Below, piece by piece: positions 49,451 through 60,368 of a DNA stretch of 64,000 nucleotides (its first letter is position 1; each line of letters starts with the position of its first letter). Location: the NCBI GenBank assembly GCA_027574665.1, contig CM050648.1, positions 65,303,363-65,367,362 of the forward strand, in the 5' to 3' direction. The notes under the pieces are model-generated. The model had not been told where the DNA came from. It did no database searches and saw nothing but the letters and a program-made list of their open reading frames with translations. A program made the position numbers and the translations under genes. The stretch is from Rhynochetos jubatus (Eukaryota; Chordata; Aves; Eurypygiformes; Rhynochetidae).

Positions 49451-52400
49451 TAATAAGAGCAGCATGGAAAAGAGAGGGAATTGCCGAAAGTCTGCAGGGT
49501 AGAAATGCAGCGAACTGGAGTTCCTGTTTCATAACAGCACAAACAGGAACGCGAGGAAATAGAATGGGAAAAGATACCTAATTCGGAACAGATGGCAGGA
49601 AGCTTTCTGGTTTTCCTCTTCCCCCCTCGCGTGGAACCACAAATGCGCAGAACGATCAGTAGGGAATTTCGGTAGGGTGAAAACGCCCGAGTTATTCCAG
49701 CACTCAGCACGTGAAAGCTTTGGAGAAAGGCACAGAAAATGGGAATGAAATCTGTTGATTAAACTGCCCGGAACTTCAAATTATGCGTTGGTTTCTATTG
49801 CCAGATTTAACTGCAACATGACAAAGCTTTTGCCTCATCATCCCCGACAGATTCCTTATAAAAACACAAAACACGTCCCAGTAAAAAATCGGAGAGTGTT
49901 CAAAGCGTCGTTCTCTTCCTGCACAACATTCTGCTCCCTTACAGTACAGCAGAGGATTGAGATCGGCCAAAACTCTGCGAGACGGTGCCGACTTTAGTCT
50001 TTGCGAAGACATTTGTAGGCCTTTCGGTCACAGGAACTGGAGAGAATCCATCACGGCTTTGCCGCTTTGAGAATGGGGAGGTGCCTGTGCTAGGCAAATG
50101 CGCGCACCTGGCGCTGCAGCGGGGAGCAACTCCACTGGTGTTCAGTGCCACTGCAGTGCTTCCTGTTTGCCTTCGCGATGCTCCAACACCCGAGGGAGGA
50201 TAACTTGAAGCAAGCAGAAGACGAGGCGTGGGATCTCTCCGTCATTCTCCCCCTCGTCTCCATCACTGAGACACATAGCCGTCCTACGATTTTGGGTATC
50301 TAAGTGCCCCAGAAACAGCGATGGTTGCTTTCTAAAGCTCTGTTGAGATGGTTTTGACTTTCGCTTCTTGATGTTTTGAATTTTCGCTAGTTGAACCTCA
50401 TCGCCATCTCATATAGCACTCCACCTACAGGGTTTTGCGTAGCGTACAATTATAATCAGGGGAGACTGTCAAGTCCCTTGCTTCCTTGAAACGGGAGGGA
50501 ACAAAAAGTCGGGAATTCAGCTTCTCTTTTGGTTTACCTGTCAAGATGGACTTTCCAAGACACATTTCAAAGCTCAAACGCTTTCCTGCAGAGTGTGAGG
50601 CAATAGCATCCTCTCTCAGCCTTTCTGACAGCTTCTCCTGCAGAAATGGCAGCAGGCCCCTCCTCTCCGGTCAAGAGGCACGGCCCAGCTTCCCATAGTC
50701 CTACAGCAGGAGCACACCTGCACTCAGCGCGCTTTGCTCCTTTTGTCTGTAAGTTTGTTCTGGGACTGCTCGCTCCCGGCATCTCCAGCGGGCTGCGCAG
50801 AGAAGCGCAGGTAACATAGCTCCAAGTAGGAGCTTTTCCAGCCTGCTGTGGGCTCGGGCAGCCATGGCTTGCCAGCTTCACTCGAGTTTTGATTTCAAGA
50901 TGATTTTCACAACCCCAAAGACTCTGAGCTCATCACCCTGCTCCCCGAGCTCGGGCCGTAAGGTCAGGCCTCGAGTGCATAGAGCGCAGTCGGGTCTTTC
51001 ATGTACAGTGTGGGGGGTGGGGAATGGAACTGATTTCAACAGTGTATCGCAGCTGAATCAGAGATACCAGAGGTTTTAGTCATTATTGAAGAAAGCTGAT
51101 ACTTAAACTCTCTTAACCTGTGACGTGATACCAGAGCTCACTTCTGATCTTTACAACATGATAAGCTTGAACGAAATAGCCCAGATCTTCTCAGGTAAAT
51201 TATTCATTTCTTTCTATAAGAAAAAAATGAGGGGAATGAGGAAAGTGTATTAAAAAGACATAAGCAATAATAGGAATTAGTTTTCGTGTCTGTGCCTTCA
51301 TTTCATAAATCCCCTGTTGTAATTTTACAGATAGGGAAACGAAGCAGGCAGAGACAAACTGAATTGTGCAAAGGCACAAGACAGGACGGAGAGGAAGCAA
51401 AAGGCAAATCATGGACAGCCAGTTGCCTTGGCAGCTTGGCTCTCCCACCGTCCCCTCCCTCAACACCTCACCCTACCCCAGCTGAGGAACTGCTGCCTGA
51501 TGATTCTTGGAAATGGGTGATTGGGATAGCACAGTGGCGAGAAGGGGGAGAAACAAGCAGGGAAATAGTAGGAAGGAAAGAAAATGCAGTCCAAGGAGTG
51601 GTGAGAGGGACAGTAAACAAAACGCAATGCCTGGTAACATAGGTAAATGGTTTAGGGATCATTAGGAGTAAAACAAACAGGGTAACCGGAAAGACGAGGT
51701 AATAAGAACAGATGGAATTTAAAAGGTTCTGCTCATAGAAAGATGTTAGGAAAAGTAAATAAATAACAAGTTGATGCTTTTGAGGAGCTATCCTTCGTCA
51801 ACATGAACAGAAAGTATTAGTCTGCCAGGATGGCAGTGCCTGCTGAACGAGCCTAAATCATTATGTGGTACAGACTATTATTTTCTTTGCAATAGTACAG
51901 TTGCATTTGTGTAGAACTCCATGTGGTAAGTGAAGAGAGTCTGTCTTTAGAGATTGACAATCAAGTCAAGAATGAAATATAGAAATGAAAGGCTCAGAAG
52001 GAAGCCATGGGAAAAGAACTTACAAAATAATAATGAAAATTGCTATTATTTTATTAATTATAAAGGGGGAAATATTAACTTTTATGATTTATAAACCAGC
52101 CCTGTGGCCTTGATCCTGCATTAAAATCCATCCCTTTGAAATACGTTACGCTCTTCAAGATCTTTGCCCGGGATAAGATGAGCTTGAGCTCCCCCGCCCC
52201 CACTCATTTTTCTTTAAGTGAACAAAATCAAATAAGATTGTCCTTCTGAAAGAATCAAGGCCAATGTGAACTGTAGTTCTTCTGTATCCATGACAAATCC
52301 AGTTTAAAGCTGCTTCATTATTACATAATTAATGTACTTAAATTAAGATCCCTCTGAATGCTTCTTCATCTCCTTATTTAATAATCTGCTATGCTTGCAT

Positions 52401-54384
52401 GTCTGAACCTTGTCTGGTCCTGGCTTCCCCCGTTCCTAATCAGCTCTTACGTGGGCAGCAAGAATTATACTCTCAACAGCCCCTCTGCTTAATACGATCA
52501 CAGTTAGGTCTGTGGGTTTGTCTGAAAGGCAGTCATTCCTTTCGTTAATATGCAACCTCCTTTACTTTTAATTCTGGATCTTCACAAGCAAGAAAGAATT
52601 GCCTATTGTCTTACAAGCCAGGCGAAGTGAACAGGCTGAGTCAGTCCAGGAATATTCAAGCCTCCCCATCTGTGGTATTGCAGAATTCCAGGGCAATTCC
52701 ACCAGTTGGTGGAGCTTCTGTCTGGGAAAACAGAGCTATTGTGAACAAAGCATACTGCGCATATTTCTAACATTCATAAAAGACTGGGTTTCAATCGTTT
52801 GAATCTTTCTCAAAATTTCTTCCTTTGGGGCAAAAATTTCCAATGCATGGCCTCAATCCAATGACAGTCATTTGGAAAATCTGAACATAAACCACCCAAC
52901 CATTTCTTTAAGTAGTTGGGAAAGGAAAATACAAACTTTTGACTGTAAAAGTATGACGGCGGGCTAGATTAGACTGGGACTTCATTTAGTTAAGAACAGG
53001 ACTTAGTACTGGGGGATGGAGGGGTACCCGGCCAAACACCACACCAAAGGCTAAGCTAGGCCTTCCTCCTTCTCCTGTTTCCCATGACCTCTATATGACA
53101 AGGGGGCCACCTTTCTTTCCCACTGGGAGAAACAGAGGAGATGGGATGAGTTTCAGTCTGGAAACAGTGGTGGTGCACTGGGTGTCCTGAGAGGCTATTG
53201 TAGCATGCCACTTCACGTGTAGAAGCTTGCTGGCCTGCCCATGTACGGCAACCGGGGCAGAGCTGCTGTTCCAGGCTACCCAGACTCAGCTAAGTGTAAT
53301 TTTGACCAGGATCACATCCTGTTTTCCAGACTTTAGACACCTCAATCAGCACCAGAACCTGTTCCATTTATTTTTTCAACAGCAGGATACGTCTGAAGGG
53401 TAGGACTCCGGCTCAGACCTAAATCCAACAAGGTTTTGGGTGACCCAATTAAAAACTGCAGTGTTTTCTTTAGTGCTCCATCCCCAGCAAGGAATTACTC
53501 GGCTAATTCTTTGCACGCCTGCATGGAGAGAACAGGGTACAAACCAGACTACCTGCAACAAGTTGATAGGGACCACACCCCAGATCCCACCCTGTCAAGC
53601 AAGGATACGCAGTTCAGGACCATGGGAAGTTTCAGGGTATCAGAACCGTATCTTGAAGATGCTCACCTGCATGGTGTTTCAAAGACACAGCTGGAAAGAA
53701 GATGGGTGCTGCCTTCTGTTGACCTTGTAGCTTTGGCAATTAGAAAACACAAGATCTGGGATTCAGCTTCTTTCTTGGCTTAAAGAGACTCAAATCCACA
53801 CCGACCATTACCTGAGAGAGTGACCTGATCACCATCTGGGAAGGCATGGAGGGAAAAAGGAGCTTTTACTATAGAAACCGTGCTCGACAGGAAGGGATTA
53901 ATCAGGCAAGAAAGAAAGTTCACATAAGGCCATGGCCGTATTTTTATACTATAGCTGTTTAACATCAAACACACAAGCCGTCCTTGGAGCAGGAATGGAT
54001 AGACAGATCTCCTCCGTTCCAGCAGACAGCCTGGAGCACTAGACTACAGTGCTTGCACACAAGGCTGAAAGCGGTTTCACCACTTCAAACGGACGGGTGA
54101 GATGCCACCCAGAATGATGCTGGGATTACAGCAGTCTCCTGGGAGGTGGGGAATGTAGGTTGACTCTCCCCATCCCCACCCTCACCCCCCTGCCCCAGAC
54201 AAACTATGTGAATCTGGATGTCCTGTTTTCTGTGCAAGTGCTACCGAGCTATCGTGTGATGTGGCTGTACCAACTGACTCCTCTTTCGGGGTTTTCCTAG
54301 AAGGCGGCATTTAGGCAAAGGAACAATTGGTTTCTACACTGTGAAGGAAGACAGGGAAATTTGTAGGTAATACAGGGGGATACT
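49451..54384. other. AT-rich inter-island stretch, no gene seen
   Basis: Between the two CpG islands. It has no recognisable coding exon or young transposon. If an upstream first exon at 48.6 kb is real, this would be its intron. Conserved enhancers would be expected here, but conservation cannot be seen from one sequence. Confidence 0.5.
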
Positions 54385-54445
54385 CTGAGCAGGAGGTTGG
54401 ACTAGGTGACCTTCCAAAGAGCATCTCTGATAGCACTACTGAATT
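54385..54445 (+). mobile_element. Possible decayed CR1 3' relic
   Basis: GAGCAGGAGGTTGGACTAGG, then TGACCTTCCAAAGAGC, resembles the GGTTGGACTAGATGATCTTT phrase just before the tail of old CR1 elements. It is short and diverged. Confidence 0.45.
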
Positions 54446-54825
54446 TAGGTGCCTCCAGAGAATTGGCAGCTGGTCAGGATTTCTGGATTTTGTTTTTTGA
54501 CTTGGGTATTTAAAATCTGCAGTAAAAGCCTAAAACCAGTGACATTTTCATGGCCTTGTTCCCAGAAATGTGCAGATCAAAGACTGGCCTGGACTGCACA
54601 AGCTTTGGTCTTGGAGAAGTTGACTGCAGATTCTGGTTAGGAGTTGTCATGAAGTTATTTGGCCATAAATGCATATGCAGTGGTGGGCACTGGAAGTGAA
54701 CCGCCCAGCCTCTCCACGTTGTTTGGTCCCAGTGCTCCTGCGTAATCTTCAGTCTCCCTAGCTCCGACATCACCCAGCAAAGATCCCTCGACAACCTTCC
54801 TCATCTCCTGGAGCTTCATTTCTCC

Positions 54826-54830
54826 CAAGG
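54826..54830 (+). repeat. Left target-site duplication of solo LTR (CAAGG)
   Basis: CAAGG directly precedes the TGTATTGGG start of the LTR and is repeated exactly at 55906-55910. A 5-bp duplication fits ERVL-type integration. Confidence 0.85.
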
Positions 54831-55905
54831 TGTATTGGGTTTGTGTGGCAAGGTTTTGGAAGTGGGGGGATTGGGGCCACAGGGGTGACTTCTGTGAGAA
54901 GCTGCTAGAAGGTTCTCCTATGTCTGACAGAGCCAATGCCAGCCGGCTCCAAGACAGACCGGCTGCTGGCCAAGGAAGAGCCCATCAGCAATGGTGGTAG
55001 TGTCTCTGGGATAACGTGTTTGAGAAAGGGAGGAAAAAAGGGAGAAGAGAAATTGCAGAGGAGAGAGAGAGTGATATGTGAGAGAAACAACCCTGCAGAC
55101 ACCAATGTCAGTGGAGAAGGAGGGGGAGGAGGTGGTCCAGGCGCCGGAGCAGAGATTCCCCAGCAGCCCGTGGTGTAGACCATGGTGAGGCTGGCTGTGC
55201 CCCTGCAGCCATTGAGGGCCACGGTGGAGCAGAGACACACCTGCAGCCCATGGAGGACCCCACACTGGAGCAAGTGGATGCCTGAAAGAGGCTGTGATCT
55301 GTAGGAGGCCTGTGCTGGAGCAGGCTCCTGGCAGGACTTGTGACCCCATGAGGGACACAGGCTGGAGCAGGCTGCTCCTGAAGGACTGCACCCTGTGGGA
55401 GGGACCCACGCTGGAGCAGTTTCTGAAGAACTGCAGCCTGTGGGAAGGACTCATGTTGGAGAATTTTGTGGAGGACAGTGTTCCATGGGAGGGAGCCCAC
55501 ACTGGAGCAGAAGAGTGTGAGGCGTCCTCCCCCTGAGGAGGAAGGAGCAGCAGAGACAACATGTAGCAAACTGACCGCAAACCCCTGTCCCCATGTGCTG
55601 CTCAGGAGGAGGAGGAGGTAGAGAAAGCAGGAGTGAAGATGAGCCTGAGAAGAAGGAAGGGTTGGGGGGAAGATGTTTTAAAATTTGAAATCTCTTCTAC
55701 TCTGATTTCATTGGTAATAAATTAAATTAATTTTCACCAGGTCAAGTCTGTTTTGCCCGCGATGGTAGTTGCTGAATGTTCTCCCTGTCCTTGTCTCAAC
55801 CCACAAGCTTTTCGTTACATTTTCTCTCCCCTGCCCAGCTGAGGAGGGCAGTGACAGAGAAGCTTTGGTGGGCACTTGGCCTCCAGCCAGGCTCGACCCA
55901 CCACA
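54831..55905 (+). mobile_element. Solo LTR of an avian endogenous retrovirus (ERVL-like)
   Basis: A 1075-bp LTR with the canonical ends TG...CA (TGTATTGGGTTTGTGTGGCA start, CTCGACCCACCACA end) and a polyadenylation signal AATAAA at 55716-55721. Its middle (about 55170-55510) holds about seven imperfect tandem units of 41-50 bases, each built around a CTGGAGCAG core. Flanking CAAGG copies are identical. No gag, pol or env sequence is present, so only the LTR is left after recombination. The 220-codon minus-strand frame inside it is a by-product of the repeats. It lies about 2.9 kb upstream of the TATA cluster at 57.7 kb and could influence local regulation. Confidence 0.93.
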
Positions 55906-55910
55906 CAAGG
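55906..55910 (+). repeat. Right target-site duplication of solo LTR (CAAGG)
   Basis: Exact match to 54826-54830. Confidence 0.85.
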
Positions 55911-56578
55911 CCTCCCTCACATTCCTACAGGCTTCCTCCCCTCGTTGCATAGCCTCCAGTGCCTGGTTTGATTATCCTGAGTTATCCAATAAACCCTGGG
56001 AACGCCATCCTTCTGGCCCTCACTCCTGCATCGCTGCCTCCAGCAAATCAAGCTGACGTGTACACACCAGTTAGACAATTTGCCTCGTGTTGTTCCTGTC
56101 CGCTTATCTCTCCCTCCGCCCCGGTGTTTATCCTTAGATTGGGAACTCCTCGCACGAAGCACTTCCTTTCCGCCACTCGGGAAGCACGCAGCGTATAGCC
56201 AGTGACCTCTCATTTCATAAATAACTGCAAAATAGCAGTGCTCTCCCCAGGGGGAAACTGCTGCCTTCGGCGGGGGGGGGGTGGTGGGGTGGTGAGCGAG
56301 CGTCTGGCCCCCAGCGCAGCACCCCCAATCTCCCCGGAGCACCAAGCGCACTCAGCACCAATTTCTGCCCATCTTCTCCAAGCATCCCCTTTCCCGTGTA
56401 GCCGTTCTTTAAACAGCACCTCGAAGATTTAAGACTTTTAGAACACTCTTGCTGCCGTTTTTGGCTTCGGGGTGGGTATGATTTATTTATTTTTTTTAAG
56501 CCTTCTTGCATGACGATATTTTCACATCGTGGGAGACAGGAACAGCTCGAGGAAGCTGTGAAGTTGCACGGAGTACAC

Positions 56579-56602
56579 GGGGGGGGGGGTGGGGGGGGGG
56601 GA
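56579..56602 (+). repeat. G-run tract
   Basis: An eleven-base G run, a T, then another eleven or so G. It may form a G-quadruplex and is prone to sequencing error. A similar G run is at about 58168-58180. Confidence 0.85.
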
Positions 56603-57289
56603 GGCAATACGGTTTCTAGGACCTGGCACCGTGTGCTTGCACACACTCTCCGTGCGGAGCTGCGAGTTTCGGGATGACGGTGGGACCTTATACCCCGGGG
56701 GGTACCCCGCCGGAGGGGGCGAGGGGGGCCGGCCACAGCCGGCGGTTGCCCTCGGCGGAGTCCCTTTTCCCAGCAGAGAGGCCGAGATGCAAAGGAGAAA
56801 TGACAGCATGGAAAGCGGAGTATTTTTATCAGGGCCGGTGCCCGGGGTGAGCGGCGGGCGGAAAGTGCCACCCTCTCTCCTCCCCTGCCCTCGGCCGCCC
56901 ACGCCGGCAGCGGCATCAAAGGGAATCTCCCTTCTCGCGGCGTGTCAGCACCGGGGATGAGCGCACCGGCCCGTCATGGCATTTTCACTTCTCCCGGCGC
57001 TTACTCAACAGGCGGGGGGAGGTTGGGTTGGGTAGGGGGGGGCGGGGGGAGGACTCCCAACCAGCCGCCGCTTCTGCCATGAGGTCACCGCCGCGCTATG
57101 CGCGCCCGCCGCCGCCCCTGCTCCGCTCCGTTGCGTCAGGCAGGGGGTATCCCCGCGGCGGCCGAGCGGGGCATCCCCGCCGCGGAAACACCACGCGTGT
57201 CCCTCGCTAGCTGGGCACGGAGCGGGGGAGGGGATCCCTGCTCCAGCCACTCCGCCGCCCCTCGGGAATGTCAAGTGGTTGGCTGGGGG

Positions 57290-57411
57290 AGGAATGGGAT
57301 GGGATGGGACGGGACGGGATGGGATGGGATGGGATGGGATGGGATGGGATGGGATGGGACGGGATGGGATGGGATGGGATGGGATGGGACGGGATGGGAT
57401 GGGATGGGATG
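57290..57411 (+). repeat. (GGGAT/GGGAC)n minisatellite, about 24 units
   Basis: Pentamers GGGAT with scattered GGGAC variants over about 120 bases, in perfect 5-base phase. Each unit gives a G3 run separated by two bases, so the plus strand could fold into many overlapping G-quadruplexes. It ends about 290 bases before the TATA box at 57703. The repetitive frames rich in GWDGM and SHPIP are translations of this repeat. Confidence 0.97.
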
Positions 57412-57702
57412 ATGCGCACGCTGCAGCGAGGGAATCGTCCCGTGCCGGTGGCCCGGACACGCGGGACACGCACAGGGTGGGGAGCCGACCCGCCGAGGGC
57501 TGCAGCCAGGCTCAGCTTGCTTTGTGGGGCCGGCGCACCCCCGCCAGACGGAGAGGGGCGCACGGGTGTTGTAAGAGGCTGCGTGGGCACGTCTGGGTCC
57601 CCGCGGGCGGGCGGTCCCCGTGGTCCCGCACTCCACCCCCTGCGCAGAGGAAGCCGGGCGCGGGCGAGGGCACGGCCCCACGACAATGGGACTCGCCGGC
57701 GC

Positions 57703-58047
57703 TATAAATACCCGCCCGCGTCTATATTTGGTTTGGCCGGATCACAACCGTGGGGAGGCGGGGAGGGTGGGGGGGCCAAAAATAGCCCCGCGCTAGCGCC
57801 CGCCCCGCCGCCGTCGCCGCTGCCGCTCAATGGGCTCCGGCTCCGCCCCCTCCCCCGCGCGATCCCGATCGCCCTGCACGGGGCCCGGCGGCTAAATTTA
57901 GCAACGCCGCTTGCGTCAAGGACGCGGCTGCCGTGCGTCAGCCCGTTACGCCCCGCCCCTCGGAACGGGGCCCGCCGCGTCCTGTGCGTGGATTGGCCGC
58001 GGCGGCACGAGGATGGCGTTCCGCGGTGACGTGGGGGCTCCGATTGG
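57703..58047. promoter_or_regulatory. Promoter-like cluster: TATA, CArG-like, MEF2, CRE, CCAAT, GC box
   Basis: TATAAATA at 57703-57710 is followed by CTATATTTGG at 57722-57731 and CCAAAAATAG at 57776-57785. Both are one change from the SRF CArG box CC(A/T)6GG. Next is the palindromic MEF2 site CTAAATTTAG at 57892-57901. Half-CREs GCGTCA lie at 57913-57918 and 57935-57940, and TGACGTGG at 58027-58034. A GC box (CCCCGCCCC, about 57951) and inverted CCAAT boxes (57992-57996, 58043-58047) complete it. The TATA box reads best to the right. The CRE/CCAAT block on its far side would suit leftward transcription, so direction is unclear. SRF, MEF2 and CREB sites together typify immediate-early genes. 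Confidence 0.65.
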
Positions 58048-59018
58048 CCCCGCCGGGGGCTGGCTGCGTCCGGAGGGGAGCCCGGCGGACGGCGGGTTCC
58101 CCCCGCCGGGGGGGGAGCGGGGACCTGGCAGCCGCGCCGGCCCGGGAGGGAGGCCCCGGCGCCCCGCGGGGGGGGGGGGGTGGAGGGGCGGACGGCACGC
58201 ACCACCGGCCCCGCCGCCTCGGGAAGGGGATCCCGGGGCCGTACGCTGCCCCCTGCACCGTACCGCCGTGTCCGCCGCGGCACGCGCCGGCGCCGCCGCC
58301 CGATGCCGGCGTTAGGCTGGTGGAGCGAGAGGCGGCGGGTCCCGAGCGAGCAGAGGGAAAGTACCGCCGCCGCTGCCGGTCCCTGCTTCCTCGGGGCGGC
58401 GGGCGTGAGCGAAGTGAGGAGCCTCGCTCGCCCTGTCCCCGCCGCGTCCCGGCCCCCACCGGTTGAACTGGTGTCGTAGAGCCCCTCCGTAGCGGAGCAC
58501 GAGCACAGCAACGGCCCGGCTGGCGGCAGCGGCAGTAAGCACTGCCCCGAGCAGAGCTGCTGCTGCCCGCGGAGGTGGCGGGGGATGCGGCCGCCGCAGG
58601 CTCGGTTCCCCGAGGCAGACACCACACGGGCACGGACAGACAGACACGCACACGCAGGCGGGAGGCTGGGCTTTCTCAGCGCCGCTCGCTCGAGCGCCGG
58701 CTCAGAGCGGGGCACCTTCCACAACCTGCTCTTCGCTCCTGCGCACGGGAAAAGTTTGAAAAGAAAAGAGAATGAAGGGGGAAAAAAGAAAGAATAAAAG
58801 GAAAAAAAAAGTAAAAGAAAAAAGATAAAAACACAAACATGGGGAAAAAAAAAAAGAGAAAAGCAGGGTAAAAAAAGTAAAAGAAAAAAGAAGCCTTTAA
58901 TAATTCTTCCTGAAAGTGCCACTAATTAACCAAGCAAAGCTCTTCTCCCCTTGAACCACTCCAGTGAAGAGTTGCTGCGTTTGCAACACAACACTTATCG
59001 CTGTTGTCGTTCATGATA

Positions 59019-59056
59019 ACAACAACAATAATAATAACAATAATGACAATAATCTG
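59019..59056 (+). repeat. AAC/AAT trinucleotide microsatellite
   Basis: Alternating AAC and AAT units, AT-rich within a GC-rich island. Confidence 0.9.
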
Positions 59057-59164
59057 TCTTGGGAGCGACACTCCAGGCTGTCGCGGGCAGCCAGCCCCGA
59101 GGCGGCGGCGGGCCGGTCAGCCCTGTCCCGCTGCCGGCGGCGCGGAGCGGCCGCCTGACCCACG

Positions 59165-59250
59165 CTGCCGGCTCAGCTCGGCTCGGCGCTGAACGGCTGG
59201 GCACGGCACGGCTCGGCTCTGCTCGGCTCGGCTCTGCACAGCACGGCGCG
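59165..59250 (+). repeat. Imperfect GCTCG/GGCAC pentamer repeat
   Basis: Runs of GGCTC, GGCAC and GCTCT units between CpG-rich flanks. It lies just upstream of the CRE cluster. Confidence 0.85.
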
Positions 59251-59311
59251 GTGCGGCGGGAGCGCGGCGCACACACTGGGGCGGGCGGGAGAGCGGGGGG
59301 GGGGGTCAGTA

Positions 59312-59420
59312 GCGTCAGGCTCCCATGGCGTCACTATTGACGTTTCGCATTCCAGCCGCTCTATGGAGAGGCCGCTAGGGCTCCTCTCACATAAATGACG
59401 TTCAGAGAGAGGGAGCGGGA
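59312..59420 (+). promoter_or_regulatory. CRE-cluster core promoter
   Basis: Four CRE-like sites occur in 92 bases: GCGTCA at 59312-59317, GCGTCA at 59328-59333, TGACGTTT at 59338-59345 and TGACGTTC at 59396-59403. An AT-rich CATAAAT (59390-59396) overlaps the last and may act as a weak TATA element, placing the start near 59420. The sequence to the right is purine-rich, then GC-rich and leader-like. Clusters of this kind, within about 100 bases of the start, are known from NR4A-type and other CREB-driven immediate-early promoters. Direction is judged from the downstream splice-site candidates. Confidence 0.65.
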
Positions 59421-60368
59421 GAGCAGCGCAGAGAGGCGCCTCCGTCCCCTCTCTCCGCGCAGGCACACGCGCACCCCGGGGCACTCGCACTCGCACCGGG
59501 GACGCGAGCGCGGGTCCCGGCCCGGCTCCCGCCGCACACACACACAAAGGCAACATCGCGGCGGCGGCGGCGGCAGTTCGGCATCCCTCGCCCGCCCGGC
59601 CGCTCCCTCCGTCAGCCCGGGGACGGGCTCCTGGCTCCTCAGGCTTTTGCAATCCTTTTCCATGCCTCGGGATAACGCACCCTCCGGACCTGCAGCCGCC
59701 GGGAGTCTCCGGGGTTTTGTGTCTCGGGTCCTGCCGCTGGACAGCGCCTACATGCGCCTTTAAGGAAGCGGGCACCTACAAACTAGATGTAAAGACGGAA
59801 CCTCCACAGCAACCGAGTACGTATACGAACGAGCGGGAGCGGCTGAGGGAGGGGGACGACGCGACCTGTCCCCCACTCCGCCAAAGTTGCGCCGCCGGGG
59901 TTAGATGCTCGGGAGATGCCGGCGGCTCAGCCGACGCGCTTACCCGTGCCGGGCTCTCGCTGAAACTTTTCCCTCTCCTCCCCCCTCCCCTCCCCTCCGT
60001 GGATGCTCATTTGCCTCTCGGCTTCCGAGCCTCCCTGCCGGCCCAGCCACCCCCCGCCGTGCCCGGGGCACCGCCGCTCCTCGCGAACGGGAGGGCTGTT
60101 GGTTGTGGGGAGCGGGAGCCGGAGCCGGTGGCACTAAGGTATTTCTGCCAGTTGTTGTCATGGAAATGATGCTGCCGGCGGCGGCGGCGGCGGCGGGGAG
60201 TTTGCAGCGCCGGTGATGAATGGCAGTAATTTATCTCCTTCCTTTAACCGCGCTTGGGAAATAGGTGGTTTTGTTTGCACAAGTTGGAGCAGTTTAATAG
60301 GGACGGCGGGGCAGGTTGATCTCATCTCACTTGGGGAGAGAGCAGCGCGGAGGAGCTCGCCCCGAGAG
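59420..60368 (+). other. Candidate non-coding first exon (5' leader)
   Basis: GC-rich sequence downstream of the CRE cluster with no long conserved coding frame. Two donor-like sites could end the exon: AAG|GTATTT after 60138 and GAG|GTAATT after 60368. Two CGG runs (about 59557-59574 and 60176-60196) are typical of GC-rich leaders. Several short upstream ORFs are present. Exact ends cannot be fixed without transcript data, and splicing to the exon at 62351 is inferred. Confidence 0.4.
59662..59763 (+). CDS. Upstream ORF of 33 codons in the leader
   Basis: Starts MPRDNAPSGPAAAG and ends LDSAYMRL before a TAA. The start context (TTCC before ATG) is weak. The same frame is open back to an ATG at 59395, which lies upstream of the likely transcription start. 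If translated, it would be a regulatory upstream ORF rather than a functional protein. No homology is recognised. Confidence 0.25.
   Translation: MPRDNAPSGPAAAGSLRGFVSRVLPLDSAYMRL

Noticed and set aside
54918..55580. 220-codon minus-strand frame
   Set aside because: Lies wholly inside the solo LTR and reflects its tandem units.
57098..57707. Frames rich in GWDGM or SHPIP repeats
   Set aside because: Translations of the GGGAT minisatellite and flanking GC-rich sequence.
57702..58922. 406-codon minus-strand frame
   Set aside because: Low-complexity composition in a CpG island, no known domain, overlaps promoter motifs and equally long frames on the other strand.
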